The notes beneath the pieces are model-generated. The model had not been told where the DNA came from. It did not search any database and was given only the letters and a program-made list of their open reading frames with translations. The translations under genes were made by a program, and so were the position numbers. From Conus ventricosus (lineage: Eukaryota; Mollusca; Gastropoda; Neogastropoda; Conidae): a stretch of 64,000 bases of DNA. The stretch covers positions 5,903,412 to 5,967,411 of the forward strand of contig CM031612.1 of assembly GCA_018398815.1 (NCBI GenBank), in the 5' to 3' direction. This document shows, piece after piece, positions 46,380-57,559 of this stretch (positions are counted from its first letter, which is position 1; every line of letters starts with the position of its first letter).

Positions 46380-47066
46380 GGTCTGGTGATTCTACTATTA
46401 GTAGTTACAGATATGTGATTCTACTATTAGTAGTTACAGATCTGGTGATTCTACTGTTAGTAGTTTCAGGTATGGTGATTCTACTGTTAGTAGTTTCAGG
46501 TCTGGTGATTCTGCTGTTAGTAGTTATAGGTCTGGTGACTCTACTGTTAGTAGTTATAGGTCTGGTGATTCTACTGTTAGTAGTTTCAGGTCTGGTGATT
46601 CTGCTGTTAGTAGTTGTAGGTCTGGTGACTCTACTGTTAGTAGTTGTAGGTCTGGTGATTCTACTGTTAGTAGTTGTAGGTCTGGTGACTCTACTGTTAG
46701 TAGTTATGGGTCTGTTGATTCTGCTGTTAGTAGTTATAGGTCTGGTGACTCTACTGTTAGTAGTTGTAGGTCTGGTGATTCTACTGTTAGTAGTTTCAGG
46801 TCTGGTGATTCTGCTGTTAGTAGTTATAGGCCTGGTGACTCTACTGTTAGTAGTTATAGGTCTAATGATTCTACTGTTAGTAGTTGTAGGTCTGGTGATT
46901 CTGCTAGTAGTTGTAGGTCTGGTGACTCTACTGTTAGTAGTTTCAGGTCTGGTGATTCTGCTGTTAGTAGTTATAGGTCTGGTGATTCTACTGTTAGTAG
47001 TTATAGGTCTGGTGATTCTACTGTTAGTAGTTGTAGGTCTGGTGATTCTACTGTTAGTAATTGAAA
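46380..47066. repeat. 30-bp minisatellite with open frames on both strands
   Basis: About 22 copies carrying GGTCTGGTGATTCTACTGTT and AGTAGTTATA. Because 30 is a multiple of three and the unit lacks stops in some frames, both strands have ORFs over 230 codons (VILLLVVSGL repeats on +, TTNSRITRPI repeats on -). No start context, splice site or similarity suggests they are genes. Confidence 0.95.
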
Positions 47067-47395
47067 AGGTAGAAACACAGACTTGAATCAGCTGACAGAA
47101 CACAAATCATAGAAAACATTCATTTCAATACAATCTACCTGAAAAAAGTTGCGCCAAATTTCAGTTACAACTAACTGCTTGGACCAACACAGCTTCCTGA
47201 AGCTGTCAAAACTTGGGTCACCCGAAAAGGTAGCTTCATTCTCTGGGGCAATTAAACCTACTTAACTGTACTCACTTTGCACAGAAACTTTCTCAAGCTA
47301 CAAATCACAAAACCCTAAACGTCCACCAATGAACAAAGAAAACAACTCACTGCGTCTCCATTCCTGAACCTGTGTCCCAATAGGTGGCGCCTCAC

Positions 47396-47649
47396 CGGAG
47401 CACTGTAGCACATGCCGGCGCCGGTCCTCCCCGCAGCAAGTCCTTGCAGCGCAGCATGAGATTGTGCAACTGCTGCGACTGGCTGGCGATGACGGCAGCG
47501 TGGGTCTTGCAGGCCGTCAGCCTGGCGTTGTGGACCGAGTCCAAGTGTTTCAGAGCGGTGTGTTTGTGTGTGGTGAGGATGCTGGTGACGTCGTGGATCA
47601 TGCGGTCGTACTGGAGGACCAGTTTGTCCTGAGTGCTGGCATGGATGCT
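47396..47649 (-). CDS. Exon of unidentified gene, coiled-coil-like
   Basis: Good splice sites on the minus strand: acceptor TATCTTTCCCTCAG before 47649, donor CTCCG/GTGAGG after 47396. The 254-bp frame is fully open and reads SIHASTQDKLVLQYDRM, IHDVTSILTTHKHTALKHLD, SVHNARLTACKTHAAVIASQ, QLHNLMLRCKDLL. It is a helical, probably coiled-coil segment reminiscent of B-box C-terminal coiled coils, but no diagnostic motif is present. GC content is about 60% against AT-rich flanks, supporting a coding role. A retroposon sits 46 bp upstream of its acceptor. One weak alternative is a FANCB/FAAP100-type protein, where a coiled coil precedes a beta-rich part (compare 44429-44560); this is speculative. 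Confidence 0.7.
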
Positions 47650-47710
47650 CTGAGGGAAAGATAACTGGGATCTCTGTTCTACACGGACACCACTTACCCT
47701 GTCTATTTCT

Positions 47711-48580
47711 TTTTCTTTTTTTTTTTTTTTTTTTTTTTTGCTGTCCCAGCCTCTACGCCACCCCAGAGGCAGTGCACCCACGCCGCTCATTCCGACACCC
47801 CGTCCACAGCCACAGCCCGGTCGGCCCCGCTGCAGCCCCGGCACCGGGAATCCACAGGGAGCAGTCAATGTCAAGTCGTCAAGAGGCAACCCACCGGAGG
47901 AGACACTGCACTGCTGCCGAATCACTTTGGTGGTGTTCAGTGGCGCCTGTTCTGATCTAACATACGCAGGACACCACCTACTAAGCCCCCTACTGACGAC
48001 AATAATTGCTTAGTCGCGGAGCCGGCGTGAGTGAGCTCTCCCTCCGGAGGGCGCCACCACGTCCGTCCAGCGACAGCCCCCATGGACTCGCCGATACCGG
48101 TGACCCCGACGGAACCAAACCAAGGCCACAGACGTGGAGAGGACATCGGAATTGAGGTCACCATGAGAGCAGGGCATGAAGGGCCACAGAATTTGAGACT
48201 TTCTTTTTTTTTTTTAATGCTGATCGATGAGAATGAGGATGATTAAGATGATGCTACGGATTTCCATTTTGGTCTGAGACTACATGACAGGGCTGTACTC
48301 TACGCTTCCTTTCATAATATATCCCGGCGTCAACCAGGCCCGAGAGATACAGGCACCTGCAGTGTTGGTCAGGAAATTGAGCAACACTCTCAGAAACGCA
48401 TCCATTAAGTGGATGAAACTCGACTGTGTGGTCCCAGTCTTCCCAACTGAGTCCGCAGCACCTCAACTCTGGGTAGGAGCCGGTCGGGGCAGAAAAACCC
48501 ACATGACTTCTGATGGGATTCGAACCCACGACCTCCCAGCTGGAAGTCCGCGACGCTAACCACTTCGCCATGGCGGCTGG
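47711..48580 (-). mobile_element. 870-bp composite retroposon: SINE, long tail, poly-A
   Basis: On the minus strand it begins with a tRNA-like SINE head, passes an internal A run (48212-48200), continues through a GC-rich body (48199-47742) and ends in a poly-A tract (plus-strand T run to 47711). A perfect 16-bp TACCCTGTCTATTTCT flanks it at 47695-47710 and 48581-48596. The GC-rich body also exists separately at 40531-41375, starting near the same A/G-rich junction. It is therefore either a long SINE family or a fixed 3' transduction. Confidence 0.85.
48210..48580 (-). mobile_element. SINE head and body of the composite
   Basis: The minus strand begins GCCATGGCGAAGTGGTTAGC (A-box side) and has GGGTTCGAATCCCATC as B box near 48526-48511. 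The body carries GAAGACTGGGACCACACAGT and ACAGCCCTGTCATGTAGTC, and it ends at an A11 tract. Related to 45225-45590. Confidence 0.9.
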
Positions 48581-48587
48581 TACCCTG

Positions 48588-49425
48588 TCTATTTCTATTA
48601 ATTGTGACAAATGAGTTAGATGCACTGACGCAATACATACAAACGCACCAACATGGGGGAAAAAAGGCCATGCTTTTCCAGCCTGTTCATTAACTGTGAC
48701 AAATGATAAATAAATGTTAGCGAACCGCCCAGAGAACGTGGACAAACGAGTTACAAGACAAAACACGACGCGTTTCGACCTCTTAGGTCTTCGTCTGGTG
48801 ATAATTAAACGAATAAAACAAACGAAAATTCACTTAGCTTTGGTCGCTTCAGATCGCTCAGGCTTCAGCGCAAGGAAGAAGGCGTTGTGACAAATGAGTT
48901 ACAGACACTGATGCAATACATAGAAACGCACCAACACAGGATAAAAAAGGCCATGCTCACCCAGCCTGTTCATTAACTGTGACAAATGAGTTAGATGCAC
49001 TGACGCAATACATACAAACGCACCAACACTAGGGGAAAAAAAGCCATGCTCACCCAGCCTGTTCATTAACTGTGACAAATGAGTTAGATGCACTGATGCA
49101 ATACATACAAACGCACCAACACTAGGGGAAAAAAAGCCATGCTCACCCAGCCTGTTCATTAACTGTGACAAATGAGTTAGATGCACTGACGCAATACATA
49201 CAAACGCACCAACACTAGGGGAAAAAAAGCCATGCTCACCCAGCCTGTTCATTAACTGTGACAAATGAGTTAGATGCACTGACGCAATACATACAAACGC
49301 ACCAACACTAGGGGAAAAAAAGCCATGCTCACCCAGCCTGTTCATTAACTGTGACAAATGAGTCACAGACACTGACGCAATACATAGAAACGCACCAACA
49401 CAGGATAAAAAAGGCCAGGTATCAA
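48588..49425. repeat. 93-bp tandem repeat with outlying copies
   Basis: GCTCACCCAGCCTGTTCATT recurs at 48955, 49048, 49141, 49234 and 49327, exactly 93 bp apart. Related single copies lie at 48594-48690 and at the array ends (TGACAAATGAGTTAGATGCA, GCAATACATACAAACGCACC). Confidence 0.95.
48763..48801 (-). ncRNA. Candidate hammerhead ribozyme-like motif
   Basis: The minus strand reads CACCAGACGAAGACCTAAGA followed by GGTCGAAACGCGTCGTG. GACCT/AGGTC pair around AAG as a stem II, followed by GAAA and CGCGTC, and CAC pairs with GTG as a short stem I. The core departs from the consensus: CAGACGA in place of CTGANGA, plus one extra A. It resembles motifs carried by Penelope-like retroelements. Confidence 0.4.
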
Positions 49426-49474
49426 AGACATTTTTCAAAATCAGCTCCAGTTGTAACTACTGACTGCCCGCCTT

Positions 49475-49870
49475 GGCTTAAGGCTGTGTCAGGCCAATTG
49501 ACATAGGCTAGAACACCAAGGCTACATCAATATGTTGTTATGGCTTAAGGCTGTGTCAGGCCAATTGACATAGGCTAGAACACCAAGGCTACATCAATAT
49601 GTTGTTATGGCTTAAGGCTGTGCCAGGCCAATTGACATAGCTAGAACACCAAGGCCACATCAATATGTTGTTATGGCTTAAGGCTGTGTCCGGCCAATTG
49701 ACATAGGCTAGAACACCAAGGCTACATCAATATGTTGTTATGGCTTAAGGCTGTGTCAGGCCAATTGACATAGGCTAGAACACCAAGGCCACATCAATAT
49801 GTTGTTATGGCTTAAGGCTGTGTCCGGCCAATTGACATAGGCTAGAACACCAAGGTTACATCAAAATGTT
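49475..49870. repeat. 67-bp tandem repeat, six copies
   Basis: GGCTTAAGGCTGTGTCAGGC recurs at 49475, 49542 and 49609 and on to 49810. The unit also has GAACACCAAGGCTACATCAA. It is an expansion of the end of the interspersed repeat that continues at 49871. Confidence 0.94.
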
Positions 49871-50140
49871 GTTATGCTCTGAATAGTTAGGCGGGGATTG
49901 TCTTCAGTTGTGACAAGCTCCAAGCATGAGCTTAACATTATCAGTCTCCAAAATCCCGGAAGTCGGAGTGTGGCTGCCCATGTGGTGGGGTAATAAAAAA
50001 TGCTCACACACGTCATGTTCTCATCCCCAGCTGATGCATTTGTACCATAGTGTTCAAGTACTTCAGCTGTTTGGATCATCCCTGGAGTCTTTTAGCTAGG
50101 GTACGACAATAACAACAACAACAACAACAACAACAACAAC
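49871..50140 (-). mobile_element. Interspersed repeat, inverted relative to 7095-7345
   Basis: On the minus strand it starts with (GTT)n and GCTAAAAGACTCCAGGGATG. It has an extra segment with ATTACCCCACCACATGGGCA that the 7.1-kb copy lacks, and ends in the module expanded into the 67-bp array. Confidence 0.8.
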
Positions 50141-50224
50141 TACTGACTGCACCTTTTACAACTTTTCTTTAACAACCACCAACTCTATCTTTACATGGTT
50201 GAAAACATGTTCTGCAATCAGCTA

Positions 50225-50811
50225 TGTAAGGCAAAAGCCTAGCATGCCTATCTAGGAGAAAAGAAGACACCAACTATGTAAGACAAAAGCCTAGCATGCC
50301 TATCTGGGAGAACAGAAGACACCCCACTATGTCAGGCAAAAGCCTAGCTGCCTATCTAGGAGAACAGAAGACACCCCACTATGTAAGCAAAAGCCTAGCA
50401 TGCCTATCTAGGAGAACAGAAGACACCACACTATGTCAGGCAAAAGCCCAGCATGCCTATCTAGGAGAAAAAAAGACATCTCGCTATGTAAGGCAAAAGC
50501 CTAGCATGCCTAATCTAGGAGAACAGAAAGACACCTCACTATGTAAGGCAAAAGCCTAGCTTGCCTATCTAGGAGAACAGACGACACCCCACTATGTAAG
50601 GCAAAAGCCCAGCATGCCTCTCTAGGAGAACAGAAGACACCCCACTATGTCAGGCAAAAGCCCAGCATGCCTACTTGGAGAACAGAAGACACCACACTAT
50701 GTCAGGCAAAAGCACAGCATGCCTATCTAGGAGAAAAGAAGACACCACACTATGTCAGGCAAAAGCCTTGCATGCCTCTCTATGAGAACAGAAGACACCA
50801 CACTATGTTAT
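50225..50811. repeat. Satellite, 51-53-bp subfamily
   Basis: About eleven copies of AAGGCAAAAGCCTAGCATGC, CTATCTAGGAGAACAGAAG and ACACCACACTATG. It lacks the TTACGTATG step of the array to the right. Confidence 0.95.
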
Positions 50812-51497
50812 CAGGTGTCCACTGACTTTTTAGTTTTTGCGTCAAGAAACGCACGCCTCCGCAAAAATTGCGTCAGCGCTGAAAAAAATGCGTAACAAAG
50901 TAAACTGTACTCACTCCCGTCAAAACAGCTCTGAATCACGCGCCTTAAACACCGCTGAAGTGCAGAGCAGCTCGCTGCAGGAAAGCGTTTTCTGTGCCAC
51001 ACGAGTCCGGGCCTTCCATGGCAAGCAGCATGGTATTGTCCACGTTACTGTCACTCAGCCGCGACCGCTGACATGTCTTGACCCGGTTTTGGAGGCTGAA
51101 GCCACGTTCGCATGGCACACTGCTCACGGAATAACAAGGCAATCGTGTGTGCGTGGGAAGTCATAACGTATTCCGATTGGAAGATGGCACCATCGCAGAC
51201 GGGAAAGATTCCATTTTATTTCGAGGGGAGAAAGGATGAGGCGTTTTGGAACATTCTTGATCTAGCAAAAAGTCAGCAAGTGCCACAGAGTAAAATGTGC
51301 ACGCACTAATCACTAATTGGCGGTGTCAAGCAGTCTGCTGTAGGTCTGTGCCGTGTTTTGCCCCTCTGACATAGGCTTGCGGTTGAGAACAGGGTCCTGG
51401 GAAAATTGCGTCGCTAAACGCACGGCCGCGAAAAAAATGCGTAGGAAGGCAGAAAAACGCAATAATTACGCAAAATTTTGCAATAAATGAACCCCTG
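50812..51497 (-). mobile_element. hAT-derived deleted element
   Basis: A 686-bp unique stretch inside the satellite. Its ends read CAGGTGTCCACTG and, on the other strand, CAGGGGTTCATTT; both begin CAGG like many hAT terminal repeats. GTTAT precedes the left end and follows the right end. The minus strand encodes a hAT C-terminal fragment (50945-51142). Near-repeats of GCGTC-AAACGCACG lie at both ends. The rest of the transposase is missing. Confidence 0.75.
50945..51142 (-). pseudogene. hAT transposase C-terminal dimerisation fragment
   Basis: The frame reads SVPCERGFSLQNRVKT, SRLSDSNVDNTML, LAMEGPD. This is the signature of the hAT dimerisation domain (a CERGFS..NR.K...R.RL pattern then L...L.GP). 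The catalytic RNase-H-like core and N-terminal finger are absent, so it cannot transpose on its own. The zinc-finger fragment at 2719-3063 is of a type found at the other end of such proteins, but the two need not be related. Confidence 0.8.
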
Positions 51498-54415
51498 GTT
51501 ATGTATGTAAGGCAAAAGCCTGGCATGCCTATCTAGAGAACAGAAGACACCACACTATTTACGTATGTAGGGCAAAAGCCTGGCAATGCCTATCTATGAG
51601 AACAGAAGACACCACACTATGTTACGTATACATGTAAGGCAAAAGCCTGCATGCCTATCTATGAGAACAGAAGACACCACACTATGTTACGTATGTAAGG
51701 CAAAAGCCAGGCAGCGTATCTATGAGAAAAGAAGACACCACACTATGTTACGTATGTAAAGCAAAAGCCTGGCATGCCTATCTATGAGAACAAAGACACC
51801 ACACTATGTTACGTATGTAAGCAAAAGCCTGGCATGCCTATCTATGAGAACAGAAGACACCACACTATGTTACGTATGTAAGGCAAAAGCCTGGCATGCC
51901 TATCTATGAGAACAGAAGACACCACACTATGTTACGTATGTAAGGCAAAAGCCTGGCATGCCTATCTATGAGAACAGAAGACACCACACCATGTTACGTA
52001 TGTAAGGCAAAAGCCTGGCATGCCTATCTATGAGAACAGAAGACACCACACTATGTTACGTATGCAAGGCAAAAGCCTGGCAGCGTATCTATGAGAAAAG
52101 AAGACACCACACTATGTTACGTATGTAAGGCAAAAGCCTGGCATGCCTATCTATGAGAACAGAAGACACCACACTAAGTTACGTATGTAAGGCAAAAGCC
52201 TGGCAGCGTATCTATGAGAAAAGAAGACACCACACTATGTTACGTATCTAAGGCAAAAGCCTGGCATGCCTATCTATGAGAACAGAAGACACCACACTAT
52301 GTAAGGCAAAAGCCTGGCATGCCTATCTATGAGAACAGAAGACACCACACTATGTTATGTATGTAAGGCAAAAGCCTGGCATGCCTATCTATGAGAACAG
52401 AAGACACCACATTATGTTACGTATGTAAGGCAAAAGCCCAGCATGCCTATCTATAGAACAGAAGACACCACACTATGTTACGTATGTAAGGCAAAAGCCT
52501 GGCATGCCTATCTATGGGAACAGAAGACACCACACTATGTTACGTATGTGAGGCAAAAGCCTGGCATGCCTATCTATGAGAAAAGAAACACCACACTATG
52601 TAAGGCAAAAGCCCAGCATACCTATCTATGAGAACAGAAGACACCACACTATGTTACGTATGTAAGGCAAAAGCCTGGCATGCCTATCTATGAGAACAGA
52701 AGACACCACACTATGTTACATATGTTAAGGCAAAAGCCTGGCATGCCTATCTAGAGAACAGAAGACACCACACTATGTAAGGCAAAAGCCCAGCATACCT
52801 ATCTATGAAACAGAAGACACCACACTATGTTACGTATGTAAGGTAAAAGCCCAGCATGCCTATCTATGAGAACAGAAGACACCACACTATGTTACGTATG
52901 TAAGGCAAAAGCCTGGCATGCCTATCTATGAGAACAGAAGACACCACCTATGTTACGTATGTAAGGCAAAGCCTGCATGCCTATCTATGAGAACAGAAGA
53001 CACCACACTATGTAAGGCAAAAGCCCAGCATACCTATCTATGAGAACAGAAGACAACCACACTATGTTACGTATGTAAGGCAAAAGCCCAGCATGCCTAT
53101 CTATGAGAACAGAAGACACCACACTATGTTACGTATGTAAGGCAAAAGCCTGGCATGCCTATCTATGAGAACAGAAGACACCACACTATGTTACGTATCC
53201 ATGTAAGGCAAAGGCCGGCATGCCTATCTATGAGAACAGAAGACCACCACACTATGTTACGTATGTAAGGCAAAAGCCCAGCATGCCTATCTATGAAACA
53301 GAAGACACCACACTATGTTACGTATGTAAGGCAAAAGCCTGGCATGCCTATCTATGAGAACAGAAGACACCACACTATGTTACGTATGTAATGGCAAAAG
53401 CCTGGCATGCCTATCTATGAGAACAGAAGACACCACACTATGTAAGGCAAAAGCCCAGCATACCTATCTATGAGAACAGAAGACACCACACTATGTTACG
53501 TATGTAAGGCAAAAGCCCAGCATGCCTATCTATGAGAACAGAAGACACCACACTATGTTACGTATGTAAGGCAAAAGCCTGGCATGCCTATCTATGAGAA
53601 CAGAAGACACCACACATGTTACGTATGTAAGGCAAAAGCCTGCATGCCTATCTATGAGAACCAGAAGACACCACACTATGTTACGTATGTAAGGCAAAAG
53701 CCCAGCATGCCTATCTATGAGAACAGAAGACACCACACTATGTTACGTATGTAAGGCAAAAGCCTGGCATGCCTATCTATGAGAACAGAAGACACCACAC
53801 TATGTTACGTATGTAAGCAAAAGCCTGGCATGCCTATCTATGAGAACAGAAGACACCACACTATGTTACGTATGTAAGGCAAAAGCCTGGCATGCCTATC
53901 TATGAGAACAGAAGACACCACACTATGTTACGTATGTAAGGCAAAAGCCTGGCAGCGTATCTATGAGAAAAGAAGACACCACACTATGTTACGTATGTAA
54001 GGCAAAAGCCTGGCATGCCTATCTATGAGAACAGAAGACACCACACTATGTTACGTATGTAAGGCAAAAGCCTGGCATGCCTATCTATGAGAACAGAAGA
54101 CACCACACTATGTTACGTATGTAAGGCAAAAAGCCTGGCAGCGTATCTATGAGAACAGAAGACACCACACTATGTTACGTATGTAAGGCAAAAGCCTGGC
54201 ATGCCTATCTATGAGAACAGAAAACACCACACTATGTTACGTATGTAAGGCAAAAGCCTGGCAGCGTATCTATGAGAACAGAAGACACCACACTATGTTA
54301 CGTATGTAAGGCAAAAGCCTGGCATGCCTATCTATGAGAACAGAAGACACCACACTATGTTACGTATGTAAGGCAAAAGCCTGGCAGCGTATCTATGAGA
54401 AAAGAAGACACCACA
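51498..54415. repeat. Satellite, 62-bp subfamily
   Basis: About 47 copies with TTACGTATGTAAGGCAAAAG, CCTGGCATGCCTATCTATGA and GAACAGAAGACACCACACTA. Some copies have GGCAGCGTATC in place of GGCATGCCTATC. It runs to 54415. Confidence 0.97.
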
Positions 54416-54993
54416 CTGACCCACTGCCACAAAGTGATACTCTTGCTGATCATTGGCTCTGCTTTTCTAATTTGTTCTTATTCCAACAGTGATAATTTTT
54501 TAAAAATAATATTTCAATCTAAAAGTGGGGTCTTTCTGGGATAGTCACTTTCATATGTGAATGTCAGCACTCAACAAGAATTTCAGCTGAAAGATTTTTT
54601 TTCCGTGCTAAATTTCTGGGCCAAACCAGATACTTACTTATGTTCAGTTTCACACAGTTATGCAATTCTTCAGGAGTTTGACTACAACCGTGTAGAATCT
54701 TACATTAAATCTATTCAGAACCTGCTCGGAACAAAGCTTCCAAAACACAGAAAAGTATTGCATAGCTTCAACTCATGGTTCAAGATGGTAGAATAACAAG
54801 GCAGTCATACATGTTACATTGTATATCAACAACGTTTTCTGTTCAACGGAACAAACCACATCCCCATAACCTAAATTATCTCCTTTATAGTCCCCAAAAA
54901 TTGAAGAACTATTTTGAATTAGTAATTGACAATCACAGCAAAGTAAGGAAGAACTTTTTTGGAGTTAGGTAATTGAAAAACCCCAAAAAACAA
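54416..54993. other. No feature recognised
   Basis: AT-rich unique sequence up to the gap. An ORF at 54557-54796 has no recognisable motif. Confidence 0.4.
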
Positions 54994-55993
54994 NNNNNNN
55001 NNNNNNNNNNNNNNNNNNNNNNNNNNNNNNNNNNNNNNNNNNNNNNNNNNNNNNNNNNNNNNNNNNNNNNNNNNNNNNNNNNNNNNNNNNNNNNNNNNNN
55101 NNNNNNNNNNNNNNNNNNNNNNNNNNNNNNNNNNNNNNNNNNNNNNNNNNNNNNNNNNNNNNNNNNNNNNNNNNNNNNNNNNNNNNNNNNNNNNNNNNNN
55201 NNNNNNNNNNNNNNNNNNNNNNNNNNNNNNNNNNNNNNNNNNNNNNNNNNNNNNNNNNNNNNNNNNNNNNNNNNNNNNNNNNNNNNNNNNNNNNNNNNNN
55301 NNNNNNNNNNNNNNNNNNNNNNNNNNNNNNNNNNNNNNNNNNNNNNNNNNNNNNNNNNNNNNNNNNNNNNNNNNNNNNNNNNNNNNNNNNNNNNNNNNNN
55401 NNNNNNNNNNNNNNNNNNNNNNNNNNNNNNNNNNNNNNNNNNNNNNNNNNNNNNNNNNNNNNNNNNNNNNNNNNNNNNNNNNNNNNNNNNNNNNNNNNNN
55501 NNNNNNNNNNNNNNNNNNNNNNNNNNNNNNNNNNNNNNNNNNNNNNNNNNNNNNNNNNNNNNNNNNNNNNNNNNNNNNNNNNNNNNNNNNNNNNNNNNNN
55601 NNNNNNNNNNNNNNNNNNNNNNNNNNNNNNNNNNNNNNNNNNNNNNNNNNNNNNNNNNNNNNNNNNNNNNNNNNNNNNNNNNNNNNNNNNNNNNNNNNNN
55701 NNNNNNNNNNNNNNNNNNNNNNNNNNNNNNNNNNNNNNNNNNNNNNNNNNNNNNNNNNNNNNNNNNNNNNNNNNNNNNNNNNNNNNNNNNNNNNNNNNNN
55801 NNNNNNNNNNNNNNNNNNNNNNNNNNNNNNNNNNNNNNNNNNNNNNNNNNNNNNNNNNNNNNNNNNNNNNNNNNNNNNNNNNNNNNNNNNNNNNNNNNNN
55901 NNNNNNNNNNNNNNNNNNNNNNNNNNNNNNNNNNNNNNNNNNNNNNNNNNNNNNNNNNNNNNNNNNNNNNNNNNNNNNNNNNNNNNNNNNNNN
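54994..55993. other. Assembly gap of exactly 1000 N
   Basis: A run of exactly 1000 unknown bases. The round length indicates a scaffolding placeholder, not a measured distance. All ORFs through it are meaningless. Confidence 0.99.
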
Positions 55994-56429
55994 GAATTCC
56001 TTTCTTCACTTTTCTTTAGTTTTCCCCTGTAGCTTCCCCAACTATCTATGCTCACCTGGTAATGACTGGTCACAGTGAGGACCACGTCCTGACAGGTTCT
56101 AGTCCTCTAGGCCATCTGCTGCTAAAACTGATTCTTTCCTCCCGCCTCCTAGTGAGTGCATCTCAGTGTTCAAAAGCACATGACCAGCACCTACCAACCC
56201 TTATTAAACTATCTCTCAGTGGTCACTTTTTATTACCCAATGACCACCCTACTTTCTTTATGAGTCCATTCTCACTCATTATTTGGGGACGCCCGCTACT
56301 CTAGTCAAGCCACATAAATATTCTTCCTTTTTATTGACATGGGGAAATGATTCTAGCACTAAACTACATGTGATGAGCATCAGAAATCATCTTCGAGATG
56401 AGGCTTACGTCAAATGACAGCAAGGATAA

Positions 56430-57290
56430 TGCAAGAGGCCGGAAACCCGTGAGACTTTCTATCTCCATTGTGCAGACAAATATGCAACTCCTTTGCTGAT
56501 GGAATATAGATCTGATGGGGGAACGAACGAAGATCTGCAGGCACTCGCCAACAGACTTGTTGATAGAGGCGGGTGCTTAAAGAATTGAGGTCCATACAGA
56601 GAAATCCAAAACCATGGTAAACCCGAAAACTTGGACATGCCACTATTTTCATGAACGAGAACAACTGGAAATGTCAAAAACTACTTCAAATATCTAGGAC
56701 AATCCTGGACAAAGGATGGGAAGCTGCAAAGGCAGAAATAAGAATTCGTATTGCCACAGCCACTGCAGCCATGACCAAACAGAAACAGAGTGTGGAAAAG
56801 TAACATCCGATTCCTCCACAGAATTCCATACTCTACAATGCCCCTGGTGGTCTCCATTGTAACTGTATGGTTCAGGCATGGACCTGACGGCTGAAACTGT
56901 AAGGAAGATCCAGCTTCGAGAGCAAATGCCCGGAGGAAGCACCTTCAAATCTCCTGGATAGAGCACAGACAATAATAAGTACAGTCAGAATGAGAACCTT
57001 GCTAGGACCTCAGAAACCTCTCCTTTCAAGGCTGTGAAGAGACGCAAGCTAAATGGTTTTGGGCACAACACTCACACACCATCTGTCCAAAACATCATGC
57101 AAGGCCCATCGAGGGCGAAGAAAGAGAGGAAGACAGCGAAGAACTGCATGAGCACACAAAGATGGACCGACTCCATACACGTGAGCTGCTACCCGGCGCT
57201 GCTGACAGAGACAGACGGAGAGGGAGGTTCGTCTGCTGTCCTCAGGTTTTTTCCCCAACGACACTTCTTATTATGGGCCTGAAGTGAGTG
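56430..57290 (+). mobile_element. Second copy of the LINE 3' half
   Basis: Corresponds to 16650-17534, with many extra frame breaks. Fragments such as AGCCACTGCAGCCATGACCA and the final GAGTGAGTGAGTAG identify it. Confidence 0.85.
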
Positions 57291-57398
57291 AGTGAGTAGC
57301 TTATGTATGCGTTGCTCTTGTTTTTGTTGTTGGCTTTTTTTTTTAAATTTTCAGCGACTTGATTAACTGAAATCTTTTTTTTCCCTGTGATGTCCCAG

Positions 57399-57559
57399 AA
57401 GGCGGTGAATCTGGACCCCATCCAGTCCCATCTGAACAGACGGCGGAGGTATGATCGGCGACCTGCACCAGGTGGGGCGCAGAGCTCCCTCTCAGGCAAG
57501 ACGCCCCCCGCCCACCCACGCCCACTGTCCTGGACCCTCTGACCGCGAGATGGAGCTGG
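57399..57559 (+). pseudogene. Second copy of BRD7/9 penultimate exon
   Basis: Same splice sites as 17635-17786. Its first part reads AVNLDPIQSHLN without a break, where the first copy is broken. It then loses the frame at CTGAACAGACGG and has insertions near GGAGGTATGATC and CAGGTGGGGCGC. The two copies are each other's best correction. The label reflects the sequence as given; it is probably not a real second gene. Confidence 0.8.

Noticed and set aside
50225..54415. CRISPR-like regular array
   Set aside because: The whole unit is repeated, with no unique spacers, and the genome is eukaryotic. It is a satellite.
54919..56085. ORFs of about 350-390 codons spanning the gap
   Set aside because: They consist almost wholly of N.
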